DNA from: JACNIZ01 sp964344765 | GTDB taxonomy: Bacteria > Planctomycetota > UBA1135 | Assembly (NCBI GenBank): GCA_964344765.1 | Contig: CAYFOM010000005.1 | Span: forward strand, 62,001-126,000 | DNA length: 64,000 bases | Direction of reading: 5' to 3' | Part shown: positions 1 to 8,134 of the stretch, piece by piece | How the letters are laid out: each line of letters opens with the position of its first letter | Position numbering within the stretch: position 1 is the stretch's first letter | Program-made: the position numbers and the translations under genes | Notes under the pieces: model-generated | What the model was told of the DNA's origin: nothing | Database searches by the model: none | The model's input: only the letters and a program-made list of their open reading frames with translations

Positions 1-214
1 GGAATGCAGGGTAGGTCCACATTTCGCGCCCGACCCAGGCGTCGAACAAATCGCCGAGCACGATCACGGCCTCGACATCGTCGACCACACTGCGGATCTG
101 GTCAGAAAAGTTCTGAATCTCGTCGGCTTGCTCCTCGTGCAAATGCAAGTCCGCCCAGATCCACACCTGGTCGGCTTTGAGATGCAACAAAGGCAGCACC
201 GAACCTTGGGTCAC
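1..214 (-). CDS. UDP-2,3-diacylglucosamine hydrolase-like metallophosphoesterase, 5' part only
   Basis: Only the first 71 or so codons are in the window; the gene runs off the left edge. The translated start holds the metal-binding signatures of calcineurin-type phosphoesterases: ADLHLHE (the D-x-H motif) near residues 21-27 and GDLFDAWVG near residues 56-64. The second is close to the LpxH family signature, so the likely role is cleavage of UDP-diacylglucosamine to lipid X in lipid A synthesis, at the inner face of the inner membrane. The chosen GTG start overlaps the TGA stop of the upstream regulator gene (GTGA), and an AGGAG lies about nine bases before it, so the two genes are translationally coupled. 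LpxH versus a general phosphoesterase cannot be settled without the rest of the gene. Confidence 0.72.
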   Translation of the reverse strand, partial: MTQGSVLPLLHLKADQVWIWADLHLHEEQADEIQNFSDQIRSVVDDVEAVIVLGDLFDAWVGREMWTYPAF

Positions 215-1623
215 GTGCCGGGCTCCTGGGCCGGGGTACTACTGGCGTCGGCTGTTTTGCCGCTGGTCGAATCGGCCGCTGCATCGGGGGCTTGATCCAA
301 ACCCAAGTCTTTCATTTTCTGCCACATCACTTTGCGCGAGATGCCGAGCAGGTCGGCGGCTTTGATTTTACGGCCGCCGGTATAGGCCATCGCTTTGCGG
401 ATGGCGTCGGTTTCGGCACGGCGCACCACTTCGCGCAGCGGCAGGATTTCTTGGCCGCGCAAATCGCCGGCCGGACCACCGGGGAAGAAGTGCTCGGCAC
501 GCAGCCAGCGAGCCCGTCCGGATAAGGCCAAGGCTCGACGTAGCGCGTTTTCCAATTCGCGCACGTTGCCCGGCCAGTCATAACGCGCCAATTGACGCAG
601 CGTATCGGCGTGAATGCGGTAGCGTCCTTCAGGGTCCAACCGCTTTAAAAACTCACCCAGCAGAACCGAGATATCTTCCGGTCGATCACGCAGCGGTGGG
701 ATTTCGAGCGGGACCACAGCCAAGCGGTAATAAAGATCTTCGCGGAAGCTGCCTTCGGCGACGCGCTCGCTGAGGTCTTGTTTGGTTGCGGCAATGACCC
801 CGGCATGGAAGGGAAGCGGCTTCGGCGAACCTAAGGGCGTGAAAGTGCGCTCTTGCAAAACACGCAACAACTTGGCTTGTGCATCTAACGGCAAATCTTC
901 GATGTCGTCCAACAACACCGTGCCTTCCCCCGCCTGAGTGAATAGCCCGTCATGATCTTCATCGGCGCCGGTGAACGCGCCTTTACGGAAACCAAACAAC
1001 TCGCCTTCGACCAGGCTTTGCGGAATCGCTGCGCAAGAGATCGGCAAGAACGGATGATCGGCGCGCACACTCTTGGCATGAATGGCCCGAGCGACGCGTT
1101 CTTTGCCGGTACCGCTGGCGCCGTGAATTAACACTACCGCCGAACTGCGAGCCGCCGCCTCGATGCGTTGACCGACGTCTTGCACTTGCGGACTCACACC
1201 GGTTAATCCCAGACTGGAACCGCTATCCTCAGCAGCGCGCAAGCGTTGAATTTCCTCCTGCATCTCGCGCACTTCGGCCGCCTGGCCGACCAAGCCCAGC
1301 AAGGCTTCCATTGGGAAGGGCTTTTGCAGATAGGAAGACGCGCCGAGCTTCATCGCCTTGACCGCTTGTTCGACGGTTGCGAAGCCGGTCATGACCAAAC
1401 ACGCGGCCGGCGGATCTTGACGACGTGCGCGCTCCAGCACTTGAATGCCGTCAGCACCGGGTAAGCGAACGTCGGTGATTAGCAAATCGCAAGGGTGGGC
1501 AGAAAGCCAAGCTAAAGCTGCCGGTCCCTCGTGTAGCATGGTCACCTGGTGACCTTCATCCCGCAGCGCATCCGCCAGCGGAATCGCCAAAGTTTTTTCG
1601 TCTTCGACCAATAATATGCGCAT
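211..1623 (-). CDS. Sigma-54-dependent response regulator (NtrC/AtoC type)
   Basis: 470 residues in three parts. A receiver domain (about 1-120) has the acidic pair E7/D8, phospho-acceptor D51 (LLITDVRLPG) and K101. An AAA+ sigma-54 interaction domain follows, with Walker A GASGTGKE at 168-175 and an intact GAFTGA loop at 215-220. A Fis-type helix-turn-helix ends the protein (ADLLGISRKVMWQKMKDLGL), then an acidic, Ser/Ala-rich tail. It should activate sigma-54 promoters after phosphorylation by a kinase not in this immediate neighbourhood. The start at 1623 is preferred to the upstream in-frame start at 1797 because it gives a canonical receiver N-terminus and has GGAGG upstream. The gene is divergent from rpoN and overlaps the LpxH-like gene by four bases. 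Confidence 0.93.
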   Translation of the reverse strand: MRILLVEDEKTLAIPLADALRDEGHQVTMLHEGPAALAWLSAHPCDLLITDVRLPGADGIQVLERARRQDPPAACLVMTGFATVEQAVKAMKLGASSYLQKPFPMEALLGLVGQAAEVREMQEEIQRLRAAEDSGSSLGLTGVSPQVQDVGQRIEAAARSSAVVLIHGASGTGKERVARAIHAKSVRADHPFLPISCAAIPQSLVEGELFGFRKGAFTGADEDHDGLFTQAGEGTVLLDDIEDLPLDAQAKLLRVLQERTFTPLGSPKPLPFHAGVIAATKQDLSERVAEGSFREDLYYRLAVVPLEIPPLRDRPEDISVLLGEFLKRLDPEGRYRIHADTLRQLARYDWPGNVRELENALRRALALSGRARWLRAEHFFPGGPAGDLRGQEILPLREVVRRAETDAIRKAMAYTGGRKIKAADLLGISRKVMWQKMKDLGLDQAPDAAADSTSGKTADASSTPAQEPGT

Positions 1624-1686
1624 CGAAAGAAGCCTCCTGCAAAAGCTGTACCAAGGCCGCGTTCGCAGGATAAGATTCTGACACGG

Positions 1687-3195
1687 ATGAGACTCCAATA
1701 CACGCAGAATCTGAAAATGGAGCAGCGACTGGTTCAGTCGCCGCAGATGATTCAGGCGATGCAAATCCTGCAGCTCACCACTCACGAGCTGCTCCACCGC
1801 ATCGAGGCTGAGTTGGAGGAAAATCCGTTTTTGGAGTCGCAGGCATCGGCGGACAGTCCGATTACCCAGACCCGCGACGCCTCTGAAGCGGTAAATGGTG
1901 CCGAAACTTCGGCTTCCAGCCCTGCAGAAGGGGCTTCCGACGATGCCGCCCTAGCCGAATTACCCGGTGAAGACGCCCCTGCCGAAGAGCATCCCAGCGC
2001 CGAGGATGTCTTTGAAATGGACGAGCCCTTGCTCGAAGCTTTTCGTGGCGAAGGTCCTTCCGGACGCGGTGCTGGCGCCGGCGGTGAAGAAGAATTTGAC
2101 GCGCTGCAAAACGTCGCGGCGCCGGAAATGGGTGGAACCGGCAACATTTTGTCTGAGTTGCGCGTCGACGACATCGACGCATCGGAAATCGAGCACGCCG
2201 ATTTGCTGCTACGCAACTTGGATGAGCGCGGCTTTTTGGTGCACGGTCTGGAACCCTTTTCCAAGCTGACCGGAGTCCCGGTTCACGAATTGGAGTTGGC
2301 GCTGGAAGACCTGCGTCAGGTCTCGCACCCTGCGTTGGGCGCCACCGACTTGCGCGAGTGTTACCTGCTGCAGTTGGAAGCCTTGCCCGGCGAACATCGC
2401 AACGCCGAGTTATTGGTGCGCGATCATTTCGACGAGTTGTTGGCCAACAAGTTGCCGCAAATCGCCGACTCGATGAAGTTGACGATGGAAGGATTGCGCG
2501 AGGTCATCGAAGACCTCAGCCACCTGGATTCGCGGCCACTCAGCGATTACGTGCCGGATCAATCGATCACCATTTCGCCGGATGTCATCGTCGAATTGGT
2601 GGGCGAGGAATATCAAGTTCGTCTGGTGCGCGAAGGCCTGCCCGAACTCAGCCTCAGTCAAGCTGCGCGCGAGGCGTTGGACAAAGCCAAGACGGATAAG
2701 AAGCTTCACGCCTACTTGATGAAGAAGCTGGAGCGCGCGCGCTGGTTCCTCGACGCGGTTAATCACCGCCGCGAATCGCTGCTTAAAATCTCGACGGCGA
2801 TTGTTCAGCGCCAACGTGAGTTTTTGGACTACGGGCCGCAGCGTTTGCGCCCGCTGAAGATGCAAGAAATTGCCGACGCGGTTGGGGTACATATCTCCAC
2901 CATCTCGCGGGCAATTCGCGGCAAGTTCGCGCAAACGCCTCAGGGAATCTTGCCGCTGAAGGCGTTTTTCTCGGGTGGCCAATCCACCAGCCGCGGCGGC
3001 CAGCGTTCGCGAGTGGCTATTCAGGAGCGCATTAAGGACATAGTCGATGCCGAAGACCGTCGCTCGCCGTTATCGGACGAGGAAATCGCCCGCGTGCTGC
3101 GCGAGCGCGACGGCATCAAGGTGGCGCGGCGCACGGTAACCAAGTACCGCAAGGCGATGGAAATTCCGTCGTCGACGATGCGCAAGTCATACTAA
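1687..3195 (+). CDS. rpoN: RNA polymerase sigma-54 factor
   Basis: 502 residues. The glutamine- and leucine-rich region I, which contacts activators, is at 1-50 (LVQSPQMIQAMQILQL). A long acidic, low-complexity region II follows to about residue 150, then the core-binding region III, and the RpoN box ARRTVTKYR is at about 480-488, which reads the -24 promoter element. The length is normal for the family. It shares a 63-base divergent intergenic region with a sigma-54 activator gene, and a second activator lies at 37.7-39.1 kb, so the window carries both the sigma factor and two of its probable partners. No strong Shine-Dalgarno sequence is visible before the ATG. Confidence 0.97.
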   Translation: MRLQYTQNLKMEQRLVQSPQMIQAMQILQLTTHELLHRIEAELEENPFLESQASADSPITQTRDASEAVNGAETSASSPAEGASDDAALAELPGEDAPAEEHPSAEDVFEMDEPLLEAFRGEGPSGRGAGAGGEEEFDALQNVAAPEMGGTGNILSELRVDDIDASEIEHADLLLRNLDERGFLVHGLEPFSKLTGVPVHELELALEDLRQVSHPALGATDLRECYLLQLEALPGEHRNAELLVRDHFDELLANKLPQIADSMKLTMEGLREVIEDLSHLDSRPLSDYVPDQSITISPDVIVELVGEEYQVRLVREGLPELSLSQAAREALDKAKTDKKLHAYLMKKLERARWFLDAVNHRRESLLKISTAIVQRQREFLDYGPQRLRPLKMQEIADAVGVHISTISRAIRGKFAQTPQGILPLKAFFSGGQSTSRGGQRSRVAIQERIKDIVDAEDRRSPLSDEEIARVLRERDGIKVARRTVTKYRKAMEIPSSTMRKSY

Positions 3196-3271
3196 AAACC
3201 CAGCGGCGTCGATGCGGCTGGCTTCAAGGTCGGCCGGGCTTTCGCGCCCCCACCGGTTAGGCGGCTGCTGG

Positions 3272-3277
3272 TATGAT
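3272..3277 (+). promoter_or_regulatory. Putative extended -10 promoter element for efp
   Basis: TATGAT preceded by TGG gives an extended -10 (TGnTATGAT) 25 bases before the efp start codon. No good -35 is seen, which extended -10 promoters tolerate. The expected transcript start would leave a leader of roughly 20 bases. The element overlaps an upstream in-frame ATG, which argues against using that ATG. Confidence 0.5.
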
Positions 3278-3302
3278 ACGCGGCCAAAATCGCCTTAAGC
3301 CG

Positions 3303-3881
3303 ATGCCTAACGTAAAAGCCAATCACGTCCGCAAGGGTCAAGTCCTGGTACTCGACGGAGACCTGTACGTCGTCACCGATCACGAGTTCCGCAAGCCGGG
3401 CAAGGGTTCGTCCTTTAACCAGATTAAATGCAAGCAGCTTCACACCGGCTCGTTCAAGTCGATGAAGCTGAGTTCGGACGAGACTCTGGAAGTTGCGTTC
3501 TTGGAAACGCGGCCGTGCAACTACTCCTACGCCGATGGCGACACCTTCGTCTTTATGGACAAGGAGAATTACGAGCAGTACTTCTTGGGCGGCGATTTGG
3601 TCGGCGACAAGATGAAGTACGTGCGCGACAACCAGGAAGTTGCGGTGACCTTTTATGAGGGCCAGGCACTTTCGGTAGAGCTACCGGCTCACGTAGTATT
3701 GAAAGTCACCGAGGCTGAAATTGCAGCCAAAGGCGACACCGTGACCAACGACAAAAAGGGCGCGGTGTGCGAAACCGGCCTGGAGGTTCGTGTGCCTCCA
3801 TTCGTGAACGCCGGCGAGTGGATCAAGATCCACACCGAAACCGGCGACTTCCTCGGTCGCGCCGACGGTCCGGAAGCTTAA
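3303..3881 (+). CDS. efp: Translation elongation factor P
   Basis: 192 residues, three beta-barrel domains, the usual EF-P length. EF-P relieves ribosome stalling at consecutive prolines. The domain I loop reads KPGKG with the modifiable lysine exactly at K34, so modification of the lysine type (EpmA-like or another lysine modification) is expected rather than arginine rhamnosylation. The start is set at 3303 (MPNVKANHVRKG) because it matches the family N-terminus; an in-frame ATG at 3273 lies inside the probable -10 element. No modification enzyme gene is seen in the window. The gene converges on the HAD nucleotidase gene. Confidence 0.96.
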   Translation: MPNVKANHVRKGQVLVLDGDLYVVTDHEFRKPGKGSSFNQIKCKQLHTGSFKSMKLSSDETLEVAFLETRPCNYSYADGDTFVFMDKENYEQYFLGGDLVGDKMKYVRDNQEVAVTFYEGQALSVELPAHVVLKVTEAEIAAKGDTVTNDKKGAVCETGLEVRVPPFVNAGEWIKIHTETGDFLGRADGPEA

Positions 3882-3889
3882 GCCGTCGG
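3862..3889. terminator. Inverted repeat at the end of efp, possible terminator
   Basis: CCGACGG (3862-3868) and CCGTCGG (3883-3889) form a perfect 7-bp stem around a 14-base loop spanning the efp stop codon. It lies between two converging genes, where a bidirectional terminator would be useful. No T-run follows on the plus strand, so intrinsic termination is uncertain. Confidence 0.3.
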
Positions 3890-3908
3890 TCCGCTTGCGG
3901 TCACCGGC

Positions 3909-5447
3909 CTAGCGGCGCAACCATGAGTGCGCCAGTTTGCCGGTGCCCGCATAGAGCGTTTCATCCGGGGCAACGAACAGCAAGTTCGACGCCCGTGAAG
4001 TGTAAGCGCAGGCGAAAGTTTCGGCTTGTTGGGCGAAACGGCTGATGTCGTGAGCTTCCCAGAACAAGCTGCCCCAATAGGGGTTGAAGGCTTCCGATAC
4101 TCGCGCAGCTAATTCAAGGATGCTATCGCTTAGGCGTTTGAGTTCGCCGCGTTTGCGAGCCACCTCTTGCAGCAAAAAGTTGCGCGCTTCTTCGTAATCC
4201 TCGATCGGGATTTGCGCGCCGTCGAGCTTGACGCCTTTGTCGGTACGACTGCGCTCCATTGCATTGAGTGCAAACTTCATCCGCGCGATCTCGCGGGAAA
4301 GCGCTTTGCGCAAGGTGCGTTGACCTTCCACCTCCTGGATGGCCAATCCCCAATTCCGGCGCACGATCAAGTCGTGTTCCAGTTCTTCGACGATCAGCGT
4401 GGTGCGCCAGCCGTAGTTTTTCTTCGACTTGACGACGTCATCGTAAATGTGGTCACCGACGAACAGCACTTGGTCGGCATGCACGCGCAAAGTCTTTTGG
4501 AAGTCGGCTTGATTGCCGCCGGCGTAGATCGCACCTTTTTTGGGCCGCAACGATGCAGCCTCTTGCACCTCGCCGTCAACGACCTTGTGGAAGGGCGCGT
4601 CGCTGGTAAAAAATCCCGGCTTGCGTGCCGAAACAATGATCCAATCAAAGAAGCTCTTCCAATCTTGATAACCGCGTCCGGCTTCGCCGAGCAAAAGCTC
4701 GAGCAGGGTTTCGGTGTGCGACGGTTCGGAGTTGGTTAATAAGAAGACGCGTTTGCCCAACGAGCGCAAGCGGTGCAGCATCGCCGACATGTCGGGATCC
4801 TGGGTCACGTATCGCGCCGGCTCCTCACGGATGGCGTCTTTAATCGAACCGTCTTGGTGCGACAAATCGGTGCAGCGACGGATTGAATCCCAGATTTCCT
4901 GATAACTATCTACACCGCCCTTCACCCACAACTCGCGATTGGCGTCGAAGTGCTTGACCGCATTGGCAAAGAGGTTGACCTCGGGCAGCGAGAACAAAGT
5001 ATCGACCGGCGAGAAGCGTGCTTTTTCCACACCGATGCGCTGCTCACGATAAGTCTTCGCCAATGACTTGCGCGTTAACTCCTCCATGCCATGAAAACCA
5101 TGGCCGACGTATCCGTGGCGGTCGAGCTTTAGGATGTTCCCTTCTAATCGATCGACCACCAAACCGCGCATTGCAAACGCAGTTTCACTCTTCGGCACGC
5201 GGAACTTTTTCGGGAAGCCGGCTTGGTAAAGCTTCTGCAGAACCACCTGCAAAGTCAGCCGATCCATCTCGTCTTGCTTGTAACGAGCGAGGGTGTAATC
5301 CAAGTCAAAGCCGACAACTTTGATGTGGCTGAAATCGATATCGCGATTGACGTAAACCAAACGCTCTTCAGGAGCGAACAAACTGCTCAGCCCGCGCAGC
5401 AGTTGGCCGATGGTTTGGTTTTTAGGCGAGTTTGGGGATGTATCCAT
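3909..5447 (-). CDS. HAD-superfamily 5'-nucleotidase (HAD-IG type)
   Basis: 512 residues. HAD motif I is GFDLDYTLARY with nucleophile D48 and general acid D50; a threonine motif II lies in VFLLTNSEPSHTETLL, and motif III/IV is FVGDHIYDDVVKSKK. These features and the length match the HAD-IG 5'-nucleotidase family (cytosolic purine nucleotidase cN-II-like), which dephosphorylates nucleoside monophosphates such as IMP or GMP; the actual substrate cannot be read from sequence. A charged helical stretch at about 370-440 is probably coiled coil. The gene is cytoplasmic, has no signal peptide, is convergent with efp and divergent from the gmhB-like gene. Confidence 0.85.
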   Translation of the reverse strand: MDTSPNSPKNQTIGQLLRGLSSLFAPEERLVYVNRDIDFSHIKVVGFDLDYTLARYKQDEMDRLTLQVVLQKLYQAGFPKKFRVPKSETAFAMRGLVVDRLEGNILKLDRHGYVGHGFHGMEELTRKSLAKTYREQRIGVEKARFSPVDTLFSLPEVNLFANAVKHFDANRELWVKGGVDSYQEIWDSIRRCTDLSHQDGSIKDAIREEPARYVTQDPDMSAMLHRLRSLGKRVFLLTNSEPSHTETLLELLLGEAGRGYQDWKSFFDWIIVSARKPGFFTSDAPFHKVVDGEVQEAASLRPKKGAIYAGGNQADFQKTLRVHADQVLFVGDHIYDDVVKSKKNYGWRTTLIVEELEHDLIVRRNWGLAIQEVEGQRTLRKALSREIARMKFALNAMERSRTDKGVKLDGAQIPIEDYEEARNFLLQEVARKRGELKRLSDSILELAARVSEAFNPYWGSLFWEAHDISRFAQQAETFACAYTSRASNLLFVAPDETLYAGTGKLAHSWLRR

Positions 5448-5525
5448 GCAATGTCCTACCCCGGCTAGGCAAACACCCGGGGGGCGGCTAGCCTAGCAGC
5501 CCCGGTGGATCGCCGGAACCACTCA

Positions 5526-6110
5526 ATGGCCGCTCGCCCTACGGTATTTTTAGACCGCGACGGCACCATCCTGCGCGAGGTGCCCTACCTGGCCTCCGCC
5601 TCGCAAGCGGAGCTGCTGCCGGGCGTAGCCGAGTCGCTGGCTCGCTTGCATCGGGCCGGGGCGCAATTGATCGTAGTTTCCAATCAATCAGGCATCGCCC
5701 GCGGGCTGCTCGACGAGGGCAATCTGCTGGCCATCCAACATCAAATCGACTTGGCGTTGGAAAAGGTGGGCGGACGCATCGATGCTTATTACCACTGTCC
5801 CCACCACCCGGCTGTAGGCGTACCGCCCCAGCGGCGTCGCTGCCGTTGTCGCAAACCGCTGCCCGGGTTGATGGAACGCGCTGCGCAGGATTTTGAGATC
5901 GATTGGAAACGTGCCGCCGGCATCGGCGATGACGTTCGTGATTTGCAAGCCTTCGCCGCAGTGGGCATCCCGTCGGTGTTGGTTGGTACCGGCAAGGGAA
6001 GGCAGGCGCGGCAGAAATTAGCCGAAGATGGCAAGGATCCGGATTTGTACGTCGGCCACCTGGCCGAGGCGGTGCCGTGGCTGTTGCACCAGACCGGCTT
6101 AAAAGGCTAG
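5526..6110 (+). CDS. gmhB: D-glycero-D-manno-heptose 1,7-bisphosphate 7-phosphatase-like HAD enzyme
   Basis: 194 residues from the ATG at 5526; an in-frame GTG at 5505 would add seven residues. HAD motif I FLDRDGTI gives D10 and D12. The CPHHP and RCRCRKP elements supply the Cys/His zinc site typical of GmhB and the related histidinol-phosphatase half of HisB; GDDVRDLQA is motif IV. GmhB removes the 7-phosphate in ADP-heptose synthesis for LPS core, consistent with the LpxH-like gene nearby. No other heptose or histidine genes are adjacent, so the heptose assignment rests on the family. Confidence 0.82.
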   Translation: MAARPTVFLDRDGTILREVPYLASASQAELLPGVAESLARLHRAGAQLIVVSNQSGIARGLLDEGNLLAIQHQIDLALEKVGGRIDAYYHCPHHPAVGVPPQRRRCRCRKPLPGLMERAAQDFEIDWKRAAGIGDDVRDLQAFAAVGIPSVLVGTGKGRQARQKLAEDGKDPDLYVGHLAEAVPWLLHQTGLKG

Positions 6111-6177
6111 ATTCGACGCGGATTTTGGCGGATTGAATCTGTAATTCATCTGCTTCAATTGATACATTCAAGGGGTA

Positions 6178-7593
6178 ATGTTTTCCCCTCAAGAAGCCGC
6201 CACGGTGATGGTACTGGGCCACAATCCGGATTTGGATTTGTTGGACTTGGTGCGCCTGTGGCAGCCTCATTTGCGAGTGGAAAAACAGGACGGGCCGATG
6301 ACGACCTGGCTGGAAACGCTGTGGCGCGACCCACCCTCAGGAGGCTTGATCCTGTTTTTGGAAAGCATGGAAAGTGGTGAGTTGCAGGCGGCATCTGCTT
6401 GGCTCAAGAGTCATCCCCAAACCCCGGCATTATTGGTCGTCGGCGCACGTGGGCTCATCGGCGCCGAAGAATTGCTGCAACACGGCGAAGCCAAACTGCT
6501 GCCCCTGCCGTGGACCGTCGCTGGGTTGCGCCAGCTGATCGGAATTCCGCGGCCACCCGCTCCGCAGACTTTGCAAAGCGGTACACCGCGCGCGGCTAAG
6601 GAGATCGAAGCGTCCAAAAACAGCAGCGACGAAGGTGATGAATCCGACGACTCTGCGTCGTCTAAGTCGGAGATTCCCTCCGATGTAGGCGACCGGGTGC
6701 ACCGACCGAACTACTCCCATTCCGGCGGAGCCGGCTTCAGCCCGTGCCGCCCCGCATCGGAGCTGCCCAAATCCGTGCCCGAGGCCGAGCCTGAGGGCAA
6801 TCCCAAGTCCGGCCAGCCGCTGCCCAGTGCCAAGCAACCAGCATCGCCGACCAGCGATTCTGGATTGCAGCGCCCTCAGTCACGCTTGACTCAACTTCAG
6901 GCGGCCACGCCGCAACCGCGCAAGACCTCAGCGCCCCCATCGCGGTCTAACCCGGCAGCTGCGCTACAGACTGACGCCTTCGCCGGCGAATTTCTCGATG
7001 GCTTGGTCGAGCGTTTTCGTGATCCATTGGCCAGCCTCTCCGGTTATCTGCAAATGCTGAATGGCAATGAGCAGCAAAACCAAAGCTTGGTGGAACCGGC
7101 CCTTCGCGCAGCCAAGGAAATCGAGACAGCGCTCGAAGTTCTTTACTTGGCCTCCGACTCCCATCCGAGTAAACCGGGCAAGGTCAGCGGCGAACATTTG
7201 GCCATTGAAGCGCTCAAGGAAGCGCAACGCGCAGGTTTGTCGGTTCAGCTTGCGCTGGACGAAGACTTCCTGTTGCGAACGGATCAAGAGTTGGTTCGCG
7301 CCGGATTGCAATGCGCGCGTGCACTGTTGAACTTGTTCGGTGGCGCCAACCAAAGTGAAATGGTGTTGCATTGCCGGCGCGATAAAAACTGGGCGATACT
7401 GCAATGGCATTTGGCTGAACCAGCCGCCCCAAACCGTGCCGGCACCCAAGCCCCGCCGCCCTTCTTAGGACTATTGCTCAAGCGCTTCGCCGACAAACTG
7501 GGCGCTGAACCGGTATTGATTTCCACCGAGCATCAGGTTCCCCGGGTCGTTGGCTTGGCATGGTCAGCCGAGCAAACATTGTCGCCGTTGTAG
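6178..7593 (+). CDS. Degenerate receiver plus histidine-kinase-like protein
   Basis: 471 residues, no close match recognised. Residues 1-125 resemble a CheY-like receiver fold (alternating hydrophobic strands, GGLILFLESMESGE at strand 3, LLVVGARG at strand 4), but the phospho-acceptor Asp and the conserved K-P (here L-P) are missing. Residues 140-265 are low-complexity, rich in Ser, Pro and acidic residues. Residues 270-470 resemble HisKA/HATPase: VERFRDPLASLSGYLQML aligns with an H-box in which the histidine is replaced by Glu, and no N, G1 or G2 ATP-binding boxes are seen. It is probably a non-catalytic signalling or scaffold protein. AAGGGG lies very close to the ATG. An alternative is simply a diverged hybrid kinase. 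Confidence 0.6.
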   Translation: MFSPQEAATVMVLGHNPDLDLLDLVRLWQPHLRVEKQDGPMTTWLETLWRDPPSGGLILFLESMESGELQAASAWLKSHPQTPALLVVGARGLIGAEELLQHGEAKLLPLPWTVAGLRQLIGIPRPPAPQTLQSGTPRAAKEIEASKNSSDEGDESDDSASSKSEIPSDVGDRVHRPNYSHSGGAGFSPCRPASELPKSVPEAEPEGNPKSGQPLPSAKQPASPTSDSGLQRPQSRLTQLQAATPQPRKTSAPPSRSNPAAALQTDAFAGEFLDGLVERFRDPLASLSGYLQMLNGNEQQNQSLVEPALRAAKEIETALEVLYLASDSHPSKPGKVSGEHLAIEALKEAQRAGLSVQLALDEDFLLRTDQELVRAGLQCARALLNLFGGANQSEMVLHCRRDKNWAILQWHLAEPAAPNRAGTQAPPPFLGLLLKRFADKLGAEPVLISTEHQVPRVVGLAWSAEQTLSPL

Positions 7594-7636
7594 ACCGTTC
7601 CCTGGTGCGGCTGCTCTTGTTTTCCTTCGCAGGAAT

Positions 7637-8122
7637 CTAAGCGTCGATACCGATCCCGCCGTAATTGAAATACAGCGCGAGATGGTAAAGGAATAGCAAT
7701 TGGTAGAAGAACAGTACAACCATGACACCGCGGCGGCCATTGGGGAAGTTCTTCAACATGCAGAACAACACCGCACCTAAACCAATGCCTAGGTTTTTGA
7801 CGGTGATGAAAGTTCCAGCCCCCATATCCAGCAGGCTTTGCGCAACCGGATTGCCCTCGGCTCCGCCGCGCTGCAAATAGATCAAGGTGAAGTGCGCATC
7901 CAGAAGGTTGAGCGCCAAAAAGATGGTCAGCACCGCCCAGACCGGAAGCGAATAAATATCCACGTAGGTGCGATCGCCACCAGCCTTAAAGGGCACGCCT
8001 TTGCGCCGTCCGCCGAAAAACGAATATTTGGACAGCGGCGGCGTCGGCTTTCCCCTTCGGTCCGGACGTTCGACCCCGTCTTTGTCGATGAAATAACCGG
8101 GGCGCGGTTTGCGTTCGGACAT
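7637..8122 (-). CDS. DUF5658-like small integral membrane protein
   Basis: 161 residues. A basic, soluble N-terminal segment of about 60 residues is followed by three or four predicted membrane segments (about 62-82, 98-118, 128-152). The pattern LNLLDAHFTLIYLQRGGAEG, then NPVAQ, matches the LNxxD...GxxExNP signature I associate with DUF5658 proteins. Function unknown. It lies 12 bases after the start of the glycosylphosphotransferase reading direction, that is, immediately downstream of that gene on the same strand, so the two are probably co-transcribed. Confidence 0.6.
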   Translation of the reverse strand: MSERKPRPGYFIDKDGVERPDRRGKPTPPLSKYSFFGGRRKGVPFKAGGDRTYVDIYSLPVWAVLTIFLALNLLDAHFTLIYLQRGGAEGNPVAQSLLDMGAGTFITVKNLGIGLGAVLFCMLKNFPNGRRGVMVVLFFYQLLFLYHLALYFNYGGIGIDA

Positions 8123-8134
8123 GGAACAAGCGGA

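Noticed and set aside
1624..1797. N-terminal extension of the response regulator
   Set aside because: It overlaps rpoN, and the receiver begins with a good ribosome binding site at 1623.
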